NCBI GenBank assembly: GCA_944383455.1
Contig: CALWPP010000005.1
Location: forward strand, 1 to 64,000
Length of the DNA stretch: 64,000 nucleotides
DNA from: an uncultured Peptostreptococcaceae bacterium
GTDB lineage: Bacteria > Bacillota > Clostridia > Peptostreptococcales > Peptostreptococcaceae
Direction: 5' to 3'
Below the pieces are notes generated by a model. That model ran no database searches, had not been told where the DNA came from, and saw only the letters and a program-made list of their open reading frames with translations. Each line of letters opens with the position of its first letter. The first letter of the stretch is position 1. The position numbers were made by a program, and so were the translations under genes. This document shows, piece after piece, positions 63,345-64,000 of this stretch.

Positions 63345-64000
63345 ATGAAAGACATAATAACTTTAGCTATTGAAAGTAGTTGCGATGAAACTTCTATTGC
63401 AGTTTTAAAAAACGGTAGAGAGGTTTTATCAAATATCGTTTCAACTCAGATTGAATTACATAAAAAATTTGGTGGAGTAGTTCCAGAAGTAGCATCAAGA
63501 AAACATATAGAAAATATAGATTTAGTTTTAAGTGAAGCTTTAACTAAAGCAGATATAAAGTTAGAAGAAATAGACCATATTGCAGTAACTTATGGTCCAG
63601 GACTTGTTGGAGCACTTTTAGTTGGACTTTCTTATGCAAAAGGATTAGCATTTACACTAAATAAGCCAATAGTTGGAGTTAATCATATAGAAGGTCATAT
63701 TTGTGCAAACTATATTGAACACAAGGACCTAAAACCACCTTTTATGACTTTAGTAGTATCAGGAGGACATACTCATTTAGTTGAAGTAAAGGATTATAAC
63801 ACCTACGAAATAATTGGAAGAACAAAAGATGATGCATCAGGAGAAGCTTTTGATAAAATAGCAAGAGCTATGAATTTAGGATATCCAGGAGGTCCCATAG
63901 TTGATAAATTAGCTAAAAAAGGAAATAAAAATGCTATAAATTTTCCAAAAGCATTAATTGATGAAGGCTATGATTTTAGTTTTAGTGGACTTAAATCAGC
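63345..64000 (+). CDS. tsaD: tRNA N6-adenosine threonylcarbamoyltransferase TsaD (partial, cut by window end)
   Basis: The first 218 codons of TsaD, the catalytic subunit of t6A synthesis. Visible motifs: [16 protein letters not shown], metal-binding His pair in [18 protein letters not shown] and [20 protein letters not shown]. It starts 1 nt after rimI and is open to the window end. About one third of the protein lies outside. Confidence 0.95.
   Translation, partial: MKDIITLAIESSCDETSIAVLKNGREVLSNIVSTQIELHKKFGGVVPEVASRKHIENIDLVLSEALTKADIKLEEIDHIAVTYGPGLVGALLVGLSYAKGLAFTLNKPIVGVNHIEGHICANYIEHKDLKPPFMTLVVSGGHTHLVEVKDYNTYEIIGRTKDDASGEAFDKIARAMNLGYPGGPIVDKLAKKGNKNAINFPKALIDEGYDFSFSGLKS

Overview
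The window is AT-rich (roughly a quarter to 30 percent G+C by eye) chromosomal DNA from a low-GC Gram-positive, most likely a Clostridia member close to Peptostreptococcaceae. The reasons are the synteny (rph, tig, clpP, clpX, lon, engB; infC, rpmI, rplT, trkH, trkA, rlmB, pheS, pheT, zapA, U32 peptidase; tsaE, tsaB, rimI, tsaD), T-box control of pheS, frequent TTG starts behind GAGGTG ribosome sites, a Spo0E-like protein and S-layer-homology (SLH) proteins. Species cannot be fixed from the sequence; the use of SLH rather than CWB2 anchoring argues against Clostridioides difficile itself.

Layout. 1-9.4 kb: the tail of a chemotaxis receptor, an RsiV-like exported protein, three secreted enzymes that each end in three SLH domains (transglutaminase-like, amidase, GHL10 glycosidase-like), and a SecA paralogue just downstream, probably the accessory SecA2. 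9.5-22.6 kb: a UBA-like protein, an OmpR/histidine-kinase pair, ligA, a fused RNase PH-RdgB gene, a YfcE-type phosphoesterase, and the protein quality-control block tig-clpP-clpX-lon-engB. 22.6-28.7 kb: a minimal type IV pilus/competence-type operon (ATPase with an apparent ATT start, PilC, one prepilin), a SEC-C protein, two unknown small proteins and a COG2509 flavoprotein. 28.7-36 kb: a stand-alone MazF/PemK-like gene followed by a self-contained, structured, tandem-repeat small RNA; then a Na/phosphate symporter and a PstS lipoprotein, each behind an 11-bp-phased Pho-box array; pgi, an HtrA protease and a Spo0E-like small gene lie between. 36-44.6 kb: an autoregulated GntR/DUF1648 pair, two unknown proteins (one an Asn/Gln/Met-rich repeat protein), an ArsR-type metal sensor with a Cd/Zn P-type ATPase, a TrhA/hemolysin III protein and an FtsH-like protease without membrane anchor. 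44.7-59 kb: infC (ATA start behind an L20-type leader), rpmI, rplT, then trkH-trkA bracketed by two IS607-type elements, rlmB, the T-box-controlled pheST-zapA operon and a YhgE/Pip protein. 59-64 kb: a U32 peptidase/RlhA-like protein and the tsaE-tsaB-rimI-tsaD tRNA t6A cluster, with tsaD cut by the window end.

The strongest unexpected signals are these. First, the MazF-like gene next to a 50-nt-period repeat RNA whose two units share a covarying motif; the RNA has its own promoter and terminator and resembles the parts of a type III toxin-antitoxin system in an unusual order. Second, the left IS607 element split the strong Shine-Dalgarno of trkH from its start codon, and the second copy sits at the same kind of place before rlmB. 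In both copies tnpA is broken in a different way while tnpB and the 3-prime RNA region are kept. Third, two Pho-box arrays mark a phosphate-starvation regulon with no pstCAB in view. Fourth, two genes have non-canonical start codons.
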